Under the pieces are notes generated by a model that worked only from the letters and a program-made list of their open reading frames with translations, searched no databases and was not told the DNA's origin. DNA of 64,000 nt, taken from a bacterium (GTDB lineage: Bacteria; Planctomycetota; JAFGQW01). Positions 1 through 9,287 of this stretch are shown here, one piece after another. Within the stretch, counting starts at the first letter, position 1. Each line of letters opens with the position of its first letter. Made by a program: the position numbers and the translations under genes. The stretch is taken from positions 604,501 to 668,500 of the forward strand of contig JAUHXU010000001.1 in NCBI GenBank assembly GCA_030426805.1, given 5' to 3'.

Positions 1-382
1 CGAAGTTGTGCGTCGCTGTGTCGAGCGCATCGTCCTCGGTGAGCGTGCCCGGCGTGACGACCCGGACGACCTTGCGCTCGACGATGTCCTTCGCCTTCTT
101 CGGATCCTCGACCTGGTCGCAGATCGCGACCCGATACCCGCGGGCGACGAGCTTGCGCAGGTAGCCGTCGACGGCACGCACCGGTACCCCGGCCATCGGG
201 ATCGCATCGTCGCCCTTGCTGCGCGACGTGAGCGTGAGCCCGAGCACCTTCGACACGTCCACCGCGTCGTCGTGGAACAGCTCGTAGAAGTCGCCCATCC
301 GGAAGAAGAGCACGCAGTCCGGGTGCTCCGCCTTCGCGGCGTGGAACTGCTTCATCATCGGGGTCTGATCGGCGCGGCTCAT
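1..382 (-). CDS. mutS: DNA mismatch repair protein MutS, N-terminal part
   Basis: MutS is the ATPase that clamps DNA, detects mispairs and recruits MutL. Only the first 127 codons are in the window; the gene runs off the left edge. What is visible is the mismatch-binding domain I: the RMGDFYELF signature with the Phe-x-Glu mismatch wedge at about F32 and E34, a PMAGVP stretch near residue 67, and [13 protein letters not shown] near residues 108-120, all in the order found in MutS1 proteins. The ATG start overlaps the TGA stop of the upstream nuclease gene in an ATGA arrangement, so the two are probably translationally coupled. Identity is clear; the ATPase and MutL-contact regions cannot be judged. 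Confidence 0.93.
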   Translation of the reverse strand, partial: MSRADQTPMMKQFHAAKAEHPDCVLFFRMGDFYELFHDDAVDVSKVLGLTLTSRSKGDDAIPMAGVPVRAVDGYLRKLVARGYRVAICDQVEDPKKAKDIVERKVVRVVTPGTLTEDDALDTATHNF

Positions 383-2385
383 TCGACCAGTTCCAGTTCC
401 GGCTGTTCATCGATCACGTCGATCGCACGCACGCGGACGGTGACGTGGTCGCCGACGGCGAGCGCGTCGGTCTCTCGCCCGCCGATCCGACCGACGACAC
501 CGGTGTCGACGAGTTCGACGGTCGCCTCGCGGCCAGGCGCGACGTCGACGACGATCGCCGCTTCCGGCTCGCCGAGGCGCGTCTCCAGCGCCCGCAGCGC
601 CCACGCGCGCTTCGCGCGGCGCTCGGCCCCGACGGCCGTCTGGTAGTTCATGTCCGACGTCACGACCACCGCGAGCAAGTCGTCGGCGTCGTCGAAGGGC
701 AGCGGCGCACCGGCGAGTGCGGCGGCGAGTTGCCGGTGGATCACCAGGTCGCCGTAGCGGCGCAGCGGGCTCGACAGCTGCGTGTAGCACTCGAGCCCGA
801 GCCCCGCGTGCGGCGCCGGCGCGGTCGCCAACCGCGCTTTCTGCATCTTTCGCACCTCGCGCCGAAACGCCACCGGGTCGTACGGCACCGGCGGATGCAC
901 GGGCTCGGCCGGCGGCACCTGGCCGCGGTAGATCGCCGGCACCTCGCGGGTGGCCAGCCACGCCGCGCCGGCGTGATTCACGAGGATCATCGCCTCGGCG
1001 ACGAGGGCGCGCGCCGCCGTGTCGGCGTCGATGCGTCGCGCGCGAACCGAGCCGTCGTCGTCGACCGAGATGCGCAACTCCGGCTGGTTCAGCGCGACCG
1101 CGCCCCGTTCGTCCCGGGCGGCCCGGCGCGCCCGGGCGATCCGATCGGCGATACGCACCGCCGCCGCGTGCGGGGCGTCGTCGTCGCCGTCGCCCGCGAG
1201 CAGCGCGTCGACGTCCGCGTAGCTCAGGTTGTCGGCGATCGTGATCCGTTCGCGGACGATCGTCGGCTCCGGCGGCTCGGACTGCTCATCGCTGAACGCG
1301 AAGTAGAAGCTCAGGACCGGTCGCTCGACGCCGGCGCGCAGACTCAGCGCGTCCTCGCTCAACGCCGCGGGGAACATCGGATACTTGCGGTCGGGCAGAT
1401 AGACGGTCGTGCCGCGCGAGTAGGCGGTCTCGTCGAGCAGCGAACCGCGCGGGACGAACGGCGCGGGATCGGCGATGTGCACGCCGAGCCGGATCCCGTC
1501 CGGCGTGACGTCGACGCTGATCGCGTCGTCGTAGTCGCGCGTGTCGACATCGTCGATCGTGAACGCCGGGGTCGGTGCCGCCGGGCGATCGGGCAACGCG
1601 CCGGTCACCGCCTCGACCACGTCGGCGACGGCGGCCTCGTGCTGCGGCCCGAACGCACGGTTGAGGCGGTGGCGGTGAACGAGCAGGTCGGTCGGGCGGG
1701 CGATCGCCCGGGTCGCGACGAGCAGGTCGACCGCGGCGTGACGGCGAGACGGTCCCTGTGCGTGCGCACCGAGGCGCTCGACGATGCGCTCGCCCGGGCC
1801 GCTGCCGTTGATCGTGAACGACGCGAGCGCGTCGACCGCGTCGGACCACGCGTCGTCGGCCGCCGCATCCGGTGCGTCGAGGCGCGCCTTCACCGACGCC
1901 GTCATCCGGTCGAGCACACGCTCACGCTCGGCCGCGCGCCGTGCCCGCTCGAGCGCCGCCGATCGCTGTGCGCGCGTCAGCGGCCGGTAGCGCTGGCGCA
2001 CCCGCTCGAAGTAGGCGTCGCTGCCGACGATCGCCAGATCGGTCGCCTTCAGCTCGACGAGCCCCGCGCGATCCCCGAACCACGCTCCGGCCAGCGTGCG
2101 AAGCGTCGCCGGATCCTCACGATCGGCGACGCTCTCCCACAGCAGTTCGACGTCGACCTCGGCCGCGAGCCGTTCGGCGCGCTCGACCATCTCGCGGAGC
2201 TGCGCGGCCGCGTCGCCCTTCGTCGCGGCATCGACCGATTCACGGTGCGCGAGCCGATCGGGCGCGATCGTGTGACGCTTGCCGAAGACCGTCTCGACGA
2301 CGAGCTTGGCCCCTTTCGCCTCGAGCCCGAGCGCGGGAGTCAGCCGCTCCCCCTCCGGCATCAACACCACGTCGAACTGCGCCAC
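379..2385 (-). CDS. RNase II/RNase R family 3'-5' exoribonuclease
   Basis: A hydrolytic, processive 3'-5' RNA exonuclease of the RNB family, acting in the cytoplasm on mRNA or structured RNA ends. The 668-residue product has a poorly conserved N-terminal third (helical, rich in Arg/Ala), then the RNB catalytic domain: [14 protein letters not shown] at residues 275-288 carries the Asp cluster for two metal ions, [16 protein letters not shown] follows at about 325-340, and [16 protein letters not shown] sits near 550. The last ~65 residues resemble an S1/OB-fold RNA-binding domain. It is shorter than E. coli RNase R (813) and close to RNase II (644). The start is GTG at 2385 behind a GGAGGGG ribosome-binding site eight bases upstream. 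Its stop overlaps the mutS start, an unusual pairing of RNA decay with mismatch repair. Confidence 0.9.
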   Translation of the reverse strand: MAQFDVVLMPEGERLTPALGLEAKGAKLVVETVFGKRHTIAPDRLAHRESVDAATKGDAAAQLREMVERAERLAAEVDVELLWESVADREDPATLRTLAGAWFGDRAGLVELKATDLAIVGSDAYFERVRQRYRPLTRAQRSAALERARRAAERERVLDRMTASVKARLDAPDAAADDAWSDAVDALASFTINGSGPGERIVERLGAHAQGPSRRHAAVDLLVATRAIARPTDLLVHRHRLNRAFGPQHEAAVADVVEAVTGALPDRPAAPTPAFTIDDVDTRDYDDAISVDVTPDGIRLGVHIADPAPFVPRGSLLDETAYSRGTTVYLPDRKYPMFPAALSEDALSLRAGVERPVLSFYFAFSDEQSEPPEPTIVRERITIADNLSYADVDALLAGDGDDDAPHAAAVRIADRIARARRAARDERGAVALNQPELRISVDDDGSVRARRIDADTAARALVAEAMILVNHAGAAWLATREVPAIYRGQVPPAEPVHPPVPYDPVAFRREVRKMQKARLATAPAPHAGLGLECYTQLSSPLRRYGDLVIHRQLAAALAGAPLPFDDADDLLAVVVTSDMNYQTAVGAERRAKRAWALRALETRLGEPEAAIVVDVAPGREATVELVDTGVVGRIGGRETDALAVGDHVTVRVRAIDVIDEQPELELVE

Positions 2386-2549
2386 GAATGCGTCCCCTCC
2401 GGCCCGCGCGATCGCGGCGCGCTCCTCGGCGCGACCACGATCCCGGTCGGGTCATCTTATCATCGCGCGAGCGTGACGCGATCGTTCGCCGCGGCCGCAC
2501 TTCTGCGGCGTCGGCCCGTGCGCTACAATGAGCCGAGGAGGTTTCTGCC

Positions 2550-4640
2550 ATGCAAGTCCGCTGGACGCTCGCCCTCGCCCTGTCGCTCGCAATCGCGCTC
2601 CCGGTGCTCCCCGCCGACGCGCAAGACGGCGGCCTCGCCGCATCGCTCGAGACGATCCGCGATGTCGGAGCGGACGGCAAGCCACTCGCGGAGCGCAAGG
2701 CGGCGGCAGCGGCACTCGACGGCGCGACGGCCGCCGACCTCCCCGCCCTGTGGGAGACGCTCGAGACGCTGCAGATCTTCCGCCACAATCGCGACGTCGA
2801 GCGCAAGCGCCTCGACAAGCAGATCGGCACGCTGCGCCGGCTGGGCGACGGGCCGAACGACACCGAAGGCCGCGCGAAGAAGAAGCTCGCCGAGAAGCGC
2901 GAGGAAGTCGCGAAGATCCGCGCCGAGATCGACGGGGAAGACGCGCTGATCGAGTCGCTCTACGCCGCCGCGGCGGGTGCGTTCTCTCGCACGCCGGCCG
3001 ATGCACGCGACGACGCGGTCGCACCATTGCTGGCGACGTGGAAAGAAGCCGAGGACCTCTTTCGGCGGGAACGCCTCGCGACGCTCTTCGGGCGCTTCCC
3101 GACCCGGACGGCCGAGCGAGCCCTCGTCGCGGCACTCGGCGACGACCACCTGCCCGTCCGGGTCGAAGCGGCACGCAGCCTCGCGCGGCACGCCGGTGCG
3201 GCCAAGCCCGATGCGAGCGACACCTGGCGCAAGCTCTACGCGAAGATCCCGCGCGACCTCGTCGCGCTCGAACGCGAGCGTCGCAAGGTCCACAAGGAGT
3301 ACGAACGCCAGGGCCGCAAGTTCGTCAAGAAGTCGACCGGCGAGGCGGCCGTGGTTCCGAAGGCGGCGCGCGCGTCGAACGAGAAGCGCCACGAAGCCGA
3401 ACTGCGGCTCGCGTCACTCGACGCCGTCGTCGTGGCCTATCGCGAGTTGGTCGCGGCCCTGCACGAGGCGCTCCCCGAGGCGGCGCGCGCCGAGCAACTC
3501 GCACCGCTGCTCGAGAAGCTCGACCGAACGCGCAAGGCCGACGATGCCGCATTCCTCGTCGAGACGCTCGGCTACCTCGGCGACCCGGCCGCCCGCGCCG
3601 CGATCGAGCGGCAACTCTCGAACGAAGCGCCCGAGGTCCGCATCGCCGCGTGTGATGCGCTCGGCCGCCAAGCCGACCCGAAGGCCGCGATCGCGCTGAC
3701 CAGTGCGGTCGAGGATCCGCTTTGGCAGGTGCGCGTCGCTGCGATCGACGCCCTCCGGACACTCGGCGGACGTGACGCGGTCGACGGCCTGATCATCGGC
3801 ATCGCGAAAGCCGAGGGTCGCGTGATCCACGACCTCGCCGAAGCGCTGCAGGCGCTGACCGGCCAGAACTTCCACGACAACAAGGTGCTGTGGAAGAAGT
3901 GGTGGAAGGAAAACCGCACCGCCTACGCGGGTCCGCCGAAAGCGGCACCGGCGCCCGAAGGAGGCGACGCGCCGGGCGCACCGGGCGGGCCACCGACGGC
4001 AGGCGCCGAGGGCCAACCGGGCGACCGCGTCAGCTTCTACGGCATCGAAACGCGCTCCAAACGCATCGTCTACATCCTCGACATCTCGGGCAGCATGCAG
4101 TGGCGGCTCGTCGCCTACGCGTCCGGCGGCAAGGCGCCGCGCGCGGCGCCCAAGGGCGAGCGGAAGTTCGACCACGCGGTGAAGGAGCTGAAGCGGTCGA
4201 TCACGTCGCTGCCGAAAGACGCCAAGTTCAACATCGTCTGCTACAGCGACATCGTGCGCGTCTGGCAGAAGACGCTGATCGACGCATCGCCGGAGCAGAA
4301 GGAGAAGGCGTTCAAGTGGGTAGACGGCGCGGTCGTCAGTGGCGCGACGAACATCTTCGACGCGGTCGAGCGCGCGTTCGGAATCGCGGGCCGCGGCGCA
4401 CGTGACAAACGCTACGGCCTCGCCGCCGACACGTTCTACCTCCTCACCGACGGTCGCCCGAACCGCGGCCGCGTGATCGAGCCGGACGCGATGATCACGG
4501 AGATCGGTCGCCTGAACAAGTTCAAGCGCGTCGTGATCCACACGATCGGCCTCGGTCGCGACGCCGACTGGGAGTTCCTCGAAGACCTCGCCGAACAGTC
4601 CGGTGGCCAGTGCAAGCTGATCACCGGCAAGAAGGGCTGA
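2550..4640 (+). CDS. exported HEAT-repeat and von Willebrand factor A domain protein
   Basis: A 696-residue exported protein of unknown specific function. It opens with a signal peptide (residues 1-25, ending ADAQ), followed by a charged helical stretch (about 60-130, coiled-coil-like), HEAT-type helical repeats (about 165-225 and 330-425), a Pro/Ala/Gly linker (about 450-490), and a C-terminal VWA domain with the metal-ion adhesion motif DISGS at residues 511-515 plus SGATN and LTDGRPNRG further on. VWA domains of this kind bind protein ligands through a divalent cation; HEAT repeats are protein-protein scaffolds. The ATG at 2550 follows a strong GAGGAGG site (2535-2541) and a TACAAT box at 2524-2529. 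A likely periplasmic scaffold; no catalytic motif is seen. Confidence 0.82.
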   Translation: MQVRWTLALALSLAIALPVLPADAQDGGLAASLETIRDVGADGKPLAERKAAAAALDGATAADLPALWETLETLQIFRHNRDVERKRLDKQIGTLRRLGDGPNDTEGRAKKKLAEKREEVAKIRAEIDGEDALIESLYAAAAGAFSRTPADARDDAVAPLLATWKEAEDLFRRERLATLFGRFPTRTAERALVAALGDDHLPVRVEAARSLARHAGAAKPDASDTWRKLYAKIPRDLVALERERRKVHKEYERQGRKFVKKSTGEAAVVPKAARASNEKRHEAELRLASLDAVVVAYRELVAALHEALPEAARAEQLAPLLEKLDRTRKADDAAFLVETLGYLGDPAARAAIERQLSNEAPEVRIAACDALGRQADPKAAIALTSAVEDPLWQVRVAAIDALRTLGGRDAVDGLIIGIAKAEGRVIHDLAEALQALTGQNFHDNKVLWKKWWKENRTAYAGPPKAAPAPEGGDAPGAPGGPPTAGAEGQPGDRVSFYGIETRSKRIVYILDISGSMQWRLVAYASGGKAPRAAPKGERKFDHAVKELKRSITSLPKDAKFNIVCYSDIVRVWQKTLIDASPEQKEKAFKWVDGAVVSGATNIFDAVERAFGIAGRGARDKRYGLAADTFYLLTDGRPNRGRVIEPDAMITEIGRLNKFKRVVIHTIGLGRDADWEFLEDLAEQSGGQCKLITGKKG

Positions 4641-4669
4641 TCGCCCCGACGCCGCTGCGCTGAAAAAGA

Positions 4670-4712
4670 GAGCGGGTGGCGGGGGCCGCAGCGCGCCCCC
4701 GCACACCCGCTC
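4670..4712 (-). terminator. strong hairpin terminator between convergent genes
   Basis: GAGCGGGTGGCGGGGGC (4670-4686) pairs with GCCCCCGC-A-CACCCGCTC (4695-4712), a 17-bp stem with one bulged base and an eight-base loop. Read on the minus strand the hairpin is followed by CTCTTTTTC (complement of 4662-4669), giving a Rho-independent terminator for the minus-strand gene ending at 4734. It also lies 29 bp past the stop of the plus-strand VWA gene and may stop that transcript too, although the plus side lacks a T run. Confidence 0.8.
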
Positions 4713-4733
4713 GAAAACGGAGAGGGATTCGGG

Positions 4734-5231
4734 TCAGGCCGCGATCGGCAGCGGGCGTGGTCGGGGCGCATCGTCTTCGACACGCGTGATGCCGACGGCG
4801 TCGGTCAGCAGCACGCTGCCGAGTGTGCCGAGCACGGTCCAGAAGCTGCGCTTCGGTTCCGGCTTGCGGACGCGCACCGACGGACCGGTCTTGCCGTCCA
4901 CCTTGACCGACACGACGTAGATCGTGCCACCCGAGTCGGTCGACGTCTGGGGATAGCCGGTCTTGCCGCCGGACTTGCCGCCCGGCCATTCCCCCTTGCT
5001 GTCCGACTTCGCCGGCGGGTCGCCGACCGGTTTCTCCTTGCCACCGTTGCTGACATCCGTGACCTCGACGGACACCGGCGTGTCGGCGGGCAACCCGCTG
5101 ACCCGGACGTTGAGCGCGCCGCCGCCCGCACCGAGCCACTCGACGTGGACCGTCGGCGTCTGCGCGCCGAGGCCCACGGCACCGGACGCACCGACCAACC
5201 CTGCGAGCACGAGGGAACGTAGCTTGAACAT
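4734..5231 (-). CDS. small exported protein of unknown function
   Basis: A 165-residue exported protein that I do not recognise. It has a signal peptide (MFKLRSLVLAGLVGASGAVGLGAQ), then a ~70-residue segment with beta-strand character (VHVEWLGAGGGALNVRVSGL, VSVEVTDVSNGGK), a Gly/Lys/Ser-rich linker with SGGKTGYP, another strand-rich stretch (TIYVVSVKVDGKTGPSVRVRK), and a short hydrophobic segment near residue 140. It looks like a single Ig-like or fibronectin-like fold. The frame stays open upstream, but the ATG at 5231 with GAAAGGAAAG just before it and a proper signal sequence is the best start. It is followed by the terminator at 4670-4712 and probably forms its own transcription unit. Confidence 0.7.
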   Translation of the reverse strand: MFKLRSLVLAGLVGASGAVGLGAQTPTVHVEWLGAGGGALNVRVSGLPADTPVSVEVTDVSNGGKEKPVGDPPAKSDSKGEWPGGKSGGKTGYPQTSTDSGGTIYVVSVKVDGKTGPSVRVRKPEPKRSFWTVLGTLGSVLLTDAVGITRVEDDAPRPRPLPIAA

Positions 5232-5320
5232 GTCGCTTTCCTTTCGCTGCGCCGAACCGGACCCTCTCCGTCCGTCGACGAGCGGCGACGCCCACGAGGC
5301 GCCGCCGCGGGAGACTCGAA

Positions 5321-7621
5321 TCAATGCGCCGGCGCGAGGCGCAACGCGACGTGGGCGACGCGGCCCCAGGACCCGACGACGAGGCGCGCGGCCGCGGGCC
5401 GATGCCCATCGGCGGTCGCGACGATCGCATACCGTCCGGGCGAGACGCGCCACGCGGCGAGCCCATTCGGATCGCACGCGACGCGGCCGACCGCTCGACC
5501 GGCAGTCATGAACGCGACGACCGCGTGACCGATCGGGCGGCCGTCGCGATCGCTGTGCACACGCACCTCGACACGACCGCGCGGCGCGTGCACGATGCGG
5601 ATCGCCGGGCCCGGCCGGACCGCGCGGGCGATCGTGAACCCGCGCGCCGGGTCGCCGAACGCGACGTCCCGCGGGCCCGCCGGCAGCGCGCGCAACACGA
5701 AGCGGCCATCGTCACCGGTCGTCGTCCGTCGGGGGACGTCGCCCGACAACAGCGTCGTGACCGGCACGCCGGCCAACGGTCGGCCCGACCCGTCGACCGC
5801 GAGCCCCGGAAGATCGCGCGTCGCCGCCGGGTCGAGGGTCACGTCCACGGTCGCCGCCGGCAGGACGTCGACCGATGCACGGTGCGCGAACACGATCCCG
5901 TCGCGCCCCACCGCCTCGACGCGCAAACGCCCCGCAGGCACCGCCTCGACCGTCGCGACCGCGGCGTCGAAGTCGGCACGCGCGACGATCCGTCCGCCTC
6001 GTCGAATCACCGCCTCCGCGTCGACGGGCGCATCGAGCCGGACGACGATCCGCCCGGTGTGCACCGCGACGAGTCGAAGCGACTCCGCACCGGGTGCGCA
6101 GGGATTGCTCTCGACGCTCGCGCCGTCGACGGCGGTCGCGCGGACTCGATAGCGCCACCCCCCACGCAGTCGATCGACGGCGAACCGACCGCGCTCGTCG
6201 CACACGACGGTCGGCGTCGTGAACGGTTCGCCATCGAACAGCCGCGGCATCGCGCACGGCACGAGTTCGACGCGCGCGGCCACGCACGGCTGCCCATGCG
6301 CATCGACGACGACCCCGCGAATCGGCCCGACCGGCGGTCCGAGCCGCAAGACGACGCGCCCCCCGACGCGCGCACGCACCGCGGACGAGTCGCGACCGTC
6401 GGCCGCCACCGCGCGGAGCCGCACCGGCCCGCGCGGCATCGACGCGACCGAGAACCGGCCGTGCCGATCCACATCGATGCGTCGCACGACCCGCGCCCGG
6501 TCGGCGACCCAAACGACCGCCGCACACGGCGCACCGTCGGCCGCGACGACGCGTCCCGCGATCGCCCGGTCCTCCGCGAGCGTCACGTCGACGACGCGCG
6601 TGACGCCCGGCCGACAACGCAGCGCCCGAGCGACACCGCACAACCCGTCCGCGCGAACGACGACGGAAACCGCCGTGAACGGCGGCACGCCGACGAGCCG
6701 ATACCGGCCGGCACGGTCGGTCTCGGTGCACAGTGCCGCGGCGACCGACTCCCCGTCGATCACCGCATCGGTCGCGGGCACAACGACGCGCGCCGACCGA
6801 TCGACGACGCGGACGTGCACGCGAGCGCCGGCGACCGGCCGCCCGGCCGCGGTGACGACCCCTTCGAGGCTGACGGCGCGGACGACGTGCAACTCGGCCG
6901 CCCCGTCGGCGAGCCGCACCGATCCGCCGTCGGCGTCACGCCACACGAACCACGCTTCGTCGTCGAGTTCGACCCGGAGCCGATCCGCGTCGGCGTGTGG
7001 CAATCCGACGACGCGCAACCGCCCGGCATCGTCGGAGGTCGCCCTGCGGACGACGCCGCTCTCCGGATCGGTCACGACGAACGCGACGCCCGGCTGCGGC
7101 CGTTCACGCACCGCGTCGACGATCGTCATCGCAAGCGCGACGCCGCGTCGAACGCGAATCCGGATGCCGCGACGCGACGCGGTCGGCCCGAGCGCGATTC
7201 GCGCCGGCGCGTGCGTGGCCGGACGCGCGACGAGCTCGATCGCGCCGGCCACGTCGTCGTCGAACCGAAACGAACCGTCGCCCGCGATGGGCGCGACCGC
7301 ATCGCGACGACCGCCGCGAACGAGCGCGACGCTACCGCCTCCGATCGCAGAACCGTCTTCGCCGACGACGTGCCCGTCGATTCCGGTGCGGGCCGACACC
7401 GCCCGCGTCGCCTCGTGACGACGCGCCGGCGCGTGTGGCCGCGATACCACGTCGCCCGGCACCGGCGGCAACGCGTCCACCGCTCGGGCCACGCTGCCCG
7501 CACCGGCGACCGCCACGACCCGGTGCGGGGGCGGCGCCGCGCCGGTCGCCCCGATCGACAGGATCGCCCCCGCCCCTGCACCACAGAACAACAGCAAACC
7601 GACTGCGGGCCAACGTCGCAT
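5321..7621 (-). CDS. large exported protein with tandem carboxypeptidase-regulatory-like (Ig-like) domains
   Basis: A 766-residue exported protein built mainly from repeated ~75-90-residue beta-sandwich units of the carboxypeptidase-D regulatory-like type. Recurrent signatures are D-x-x-GR-(F/Y)-x-(V/L) turns (for example DGSFRFDDD, DRAGRYRLVGVPPF, DRHGRFSVASMPRG, DERGRFAVDRLRGG, DDGRFVLRALPAG), at least seven times. Such domains decorate secreted and cell-surface proteins and have no catalytic role of their own. A signal/anchor segment occupies residues 5-30; I see no enzyme domain or C-terminal anchor. Start chosen at the ATG at 7621 with AAAGGA before it; an in-frame ATG eight codons upstream is possible. 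Related in architecture to the gene at 17311-20007. Confidence 0.75.
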   Translation of the reverse strand: MRRWPAVGLLLFCGAGAGAILSIGATGAAPPPHRVVAVAGAGSVARAVDALPPVPGDVVSRPHAPARRHEATRAVSARTGIDGHVVGEDGSAIGGGSVALVRGGRRDAVAPIAGDGSFRFDDDVAGAIELVARPATHAPARIALGPTASRRGIRIRVRRGVALAMTIVDAVRERPQPGVAFVVTDPESGVVRRATSDDAGRLRVVGLPHADADRLRVELDDEAWFVWRDADGGSVRLADGAAELHVVRAVSLEGVVTAAGRPVAGARVHVRVVDRSARVVVPATDAVIDGESVAAALCTETDRAGRYRLVGVPPFTAVSVVVRADGLCGVARALRCRPGVTRVVDVTLAEDRAIAGRVVAADGAPCAAVVWVADRARVVRRIDVDRHGRFSVASMPRGPVRLRAVAADGRDSSAVRARVGGRVVLRLGPPVGPIRGVVVDAHGQPCVAARVELVPCAMPRLFDGEPFTTPTVVCDERGRFAVDRLRGGWRYRVRATAVDGASVESNPCAPGAESLRLVAVHTGRIVVRLDAPVDAEAVIRRGGRIVARADFDAAVATVEAVPAGRLRVEAVGRDGIVFAHRASVDVLPAATVDVTLDPAATRDLPGLAVDGSGRPLAGVPVTTLLSGDVPRRTTTGDDGRFVLRALPAGPRDVAFGDPARGFTIARAVRPGPAIRIVHAPRGRVEVRVHSDRDGRPIGHAVVAFMTAGRAVGRVACDPNGLAAWRVSPGRYAIVATADGHRPAAARLVVGSWGRVAHVALRLAPAH

Positions 7622-7767
7622 CGAGGCGTCCTTTCGCTCGGTCACGACCGACGAACCGGCCGCGAGCAGCGAAGTGGTCGGCCGCGGACGCGATTCGATA
7701 TCCGGAATCCGGATTTGGCTCCCGCGTGCTCGCGCCGCATGGTCGACCTGCGTCGACGCGCATCGTC

Positions 7768-7776
7768 TGGTATAGT
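7768..7776 (+). promoter_or_regulatory. extended -10 promoter element TGGTATAGT
   Basis: TGG-TATAGT fits the extended -10 pattern TGn-TAnnnT. It lies 38 bp before the ATG of the PpiC-type isomerase gene, predicting a leader of about 30 bases. No good -35 box is visible 16-18 bp upstream, as expected for extended -10 promoters. Confidence 0.45.
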
Positions 7777-7814
7777 GACGGGAGCCGAGCCGCCGTCAGG
7801 ACGAGGGAATTGAG

Positions 7815-9248
7815 ATGCCAGGCCTTTCGATCGCGCGGCCGGGGTCCGTCGCCACCGCGCTGCTCCTTGCGGCAACGGCGGCGTTCGCGCAGCCGGACGC
7901 GGCGCGCGACGACGCACGCGCCATCACCGACCCGCCCTTCCCGTCGGCCGATGCGATGCGCGCGGTCGCGGCGCGGATCAACGGCGAGCCGATCCGACTG
8001 CGCGCGATTCTCGACGAAGCCGCCCTCCTCTACGCGGTGCCGGCGACCGACATGCTCGTGCAAGAGGCGATCCTGCGCGCCGAAGCCCGACGACGCGGCG
8101 TGACGCCGAGCGACGCGGCGGTGGACGACGAGATCGCGCGCTTCGTCGCGACGCGCAACGAGACACGCCCGCTCGCCGACGTACTCCGGCAGCGGCGCAT
8201 GAGCTGGTCGCGCTTTCACACGCGAATGCGACACAACGCGATCCGTTCGGCATTGCTCGCGAAGGACCGCGTCGACGCGCGTGACGAGACCGCCGCGAGC
8301 GCGTGGCAGCGGCGGCTCACATCGCTCTACGACGTGACGACCGATCCGCTGGCGCTGCCCGAGGGCACGTTCGCGATCGTCCGGGATACGAAGGGGGCCG
8401 AGGTCGCGCAGATCACGACCGACGACCTCCTGGCCGAGCGGCTCCCGACGTTGACGCTTCGCCACCTCGATCGCGCGCTGGCCGAGCGGGCGCGCATCGT
8501 CGCGATCGACGCGACCCTCCGCGCACGGGGAATCGCCCCGTCCGCGTCGCGCGTCGCCGCGCGCGTCGGCGCATTTCGCGAACAACACACCGACGCCTTC
8601 CCGTGGGAGCAAGCGCTTCGCGCGATCGGACGCAACGCGCACCTCGAGATCCGCCGGTTCCGCCACGACGACGCGATCGACCAGGTCATCGGCACCGATG
8701 CCGACGACGCCACGCTGCGCGCCTACTACACAGCCCGCCCGGACCACTTCGGCCGCGCGACCGTCACGGCGAGCCACATCCTGATCCGCAACGCCGATCC
8801 GGTCACCGGGCGCATCGACTACGAGGCGGCGCGGCGACGGATCGTCGCGGTCGCCCGAGAGCTGGCCGGCGGCGCGTCGTTCGAATCGCTGGCCCGCCGC
8901 TACTCCGAGGACGCGGCGAGTCGCGAACGCGGCGGCGACATCGGGATGTTCACGCTCGTCAGCGCCTACGACCGGGACTTCTGCCGACTCGCGTTCACGC
9001 TGCGCGAGGGCGAGGTCTCCCCACCGGTGAAGACGCGCCAAGGGTGGCACCTGATCAAGTGCCGTCAACGGACGGAGCCGCGGCTCGACGACTATCCGTT
9101 CGAACGCGTGCGCGACATCGTCCGCGACGACCGCCAGGACGAGTTGCGCCGCCGCTGGATCGAGCGCAACGTGGAGGTCGACGTGTCCGACGTGCTGGAC
9201 CGCGTCGCGCTTCGCTACGTGCGGCCGGTACGGGTGCAACCGCGATGA
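7815..9248 (+). CDS. exported PpiC-type (SurA/PrsA-like) peptidyl-prolyl isomerase
   Basis: A periplasmic foldase that isomerises Xaa-Pro bonds and chaperones exported proteins. The 477-residue product has a signal peptide ending at AFAQ (about residue 26), a SurA-like helical chaperone region (residues ~50-160, starting VAARINGEPIRLRAI), a linker, and a parvulin rotamase domain at about 315-415. The parvulin signature is plain: TASHILIRN, ARRYSEDAASRERGGDIGMF, FTLREGEVSPPVKTRQGWHLI. A C-terminal helix follows, as in SurA, where it packs on the chaperone core. There is one rotamase domain where E. coli SurA has two. The start ATG at 7815 follows GAGGGAATTG. Transcribed apart from its neighbours, with its own -10 element at 7768. 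Confidence 0.88.
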   Translation: MPGLSIARPGSVATALLLAATAAFAQPDAARDDARAITDPPFPSADAMRAVAARINGEPIRLRAILDEAALLYAVPATDMLVQEAILRAEARRRGVTPSDAAVDDEIARFVATRNETRPLADVLRQRRMSWSRFHTRMRHNAIRSALLAKDRVDARDETAASAWQRRLTSLYDVTTDPLALPEGTFAIVRDTKGAEVAQITTDDLLAERLPTLTLRHLDRALAERARIVAIDATLRARGIAPSASRVAARVGAFREQHTDAFPWEQALRAIGRNAHLEIRRFRHDDAIDQVIGTDADDATLRAYYTARPDHFGRATVTASHILIRNADPVTGRIDYEAARRRIVAVARELAGGASFESLARRYSEDAASRERGGDIGMFTLVSAYDRDFCRLAFTLREGEVSPPVKTRQGWHLIKCRQRTEPRLDDYPFERVRDIVRDDRQDELRRRWIERNVEVDVSDVLDRVALRYVRPVRVQPR

Positions 9249-9250
9249 CG

Positions 9251-9259
9251 TGGTAGACT
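9251..9259 (+). promoter_or_regulatory. extended -10 promoter element TGGTAGACT
   Basis: TGG-TAGACT lies 28 bp before the ATG of the DJ-1/redoxin lipoprotein gene, immediately after the preceding stop codon (9246-9248). The identical nonamer occurs at 17295-17303. The leader would be about 20 bases and includes a CTGGAG ribosome-binding site. Confidence 0.45.
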
Positions 9260-9287
9260 TCCGGGCACTTCCAACCTGGAGACCCGG

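Noticed and set aside
445..2949. Very long open frame on the plus strand opposite the RNB gene
   Set aside because: Composed almost entirely of Arg, Asp, Val and Gly with no recognisable domain; it is the antisense shadow expected in GC-rich DNA, while the minus-strand frame has clear RNB motifs.
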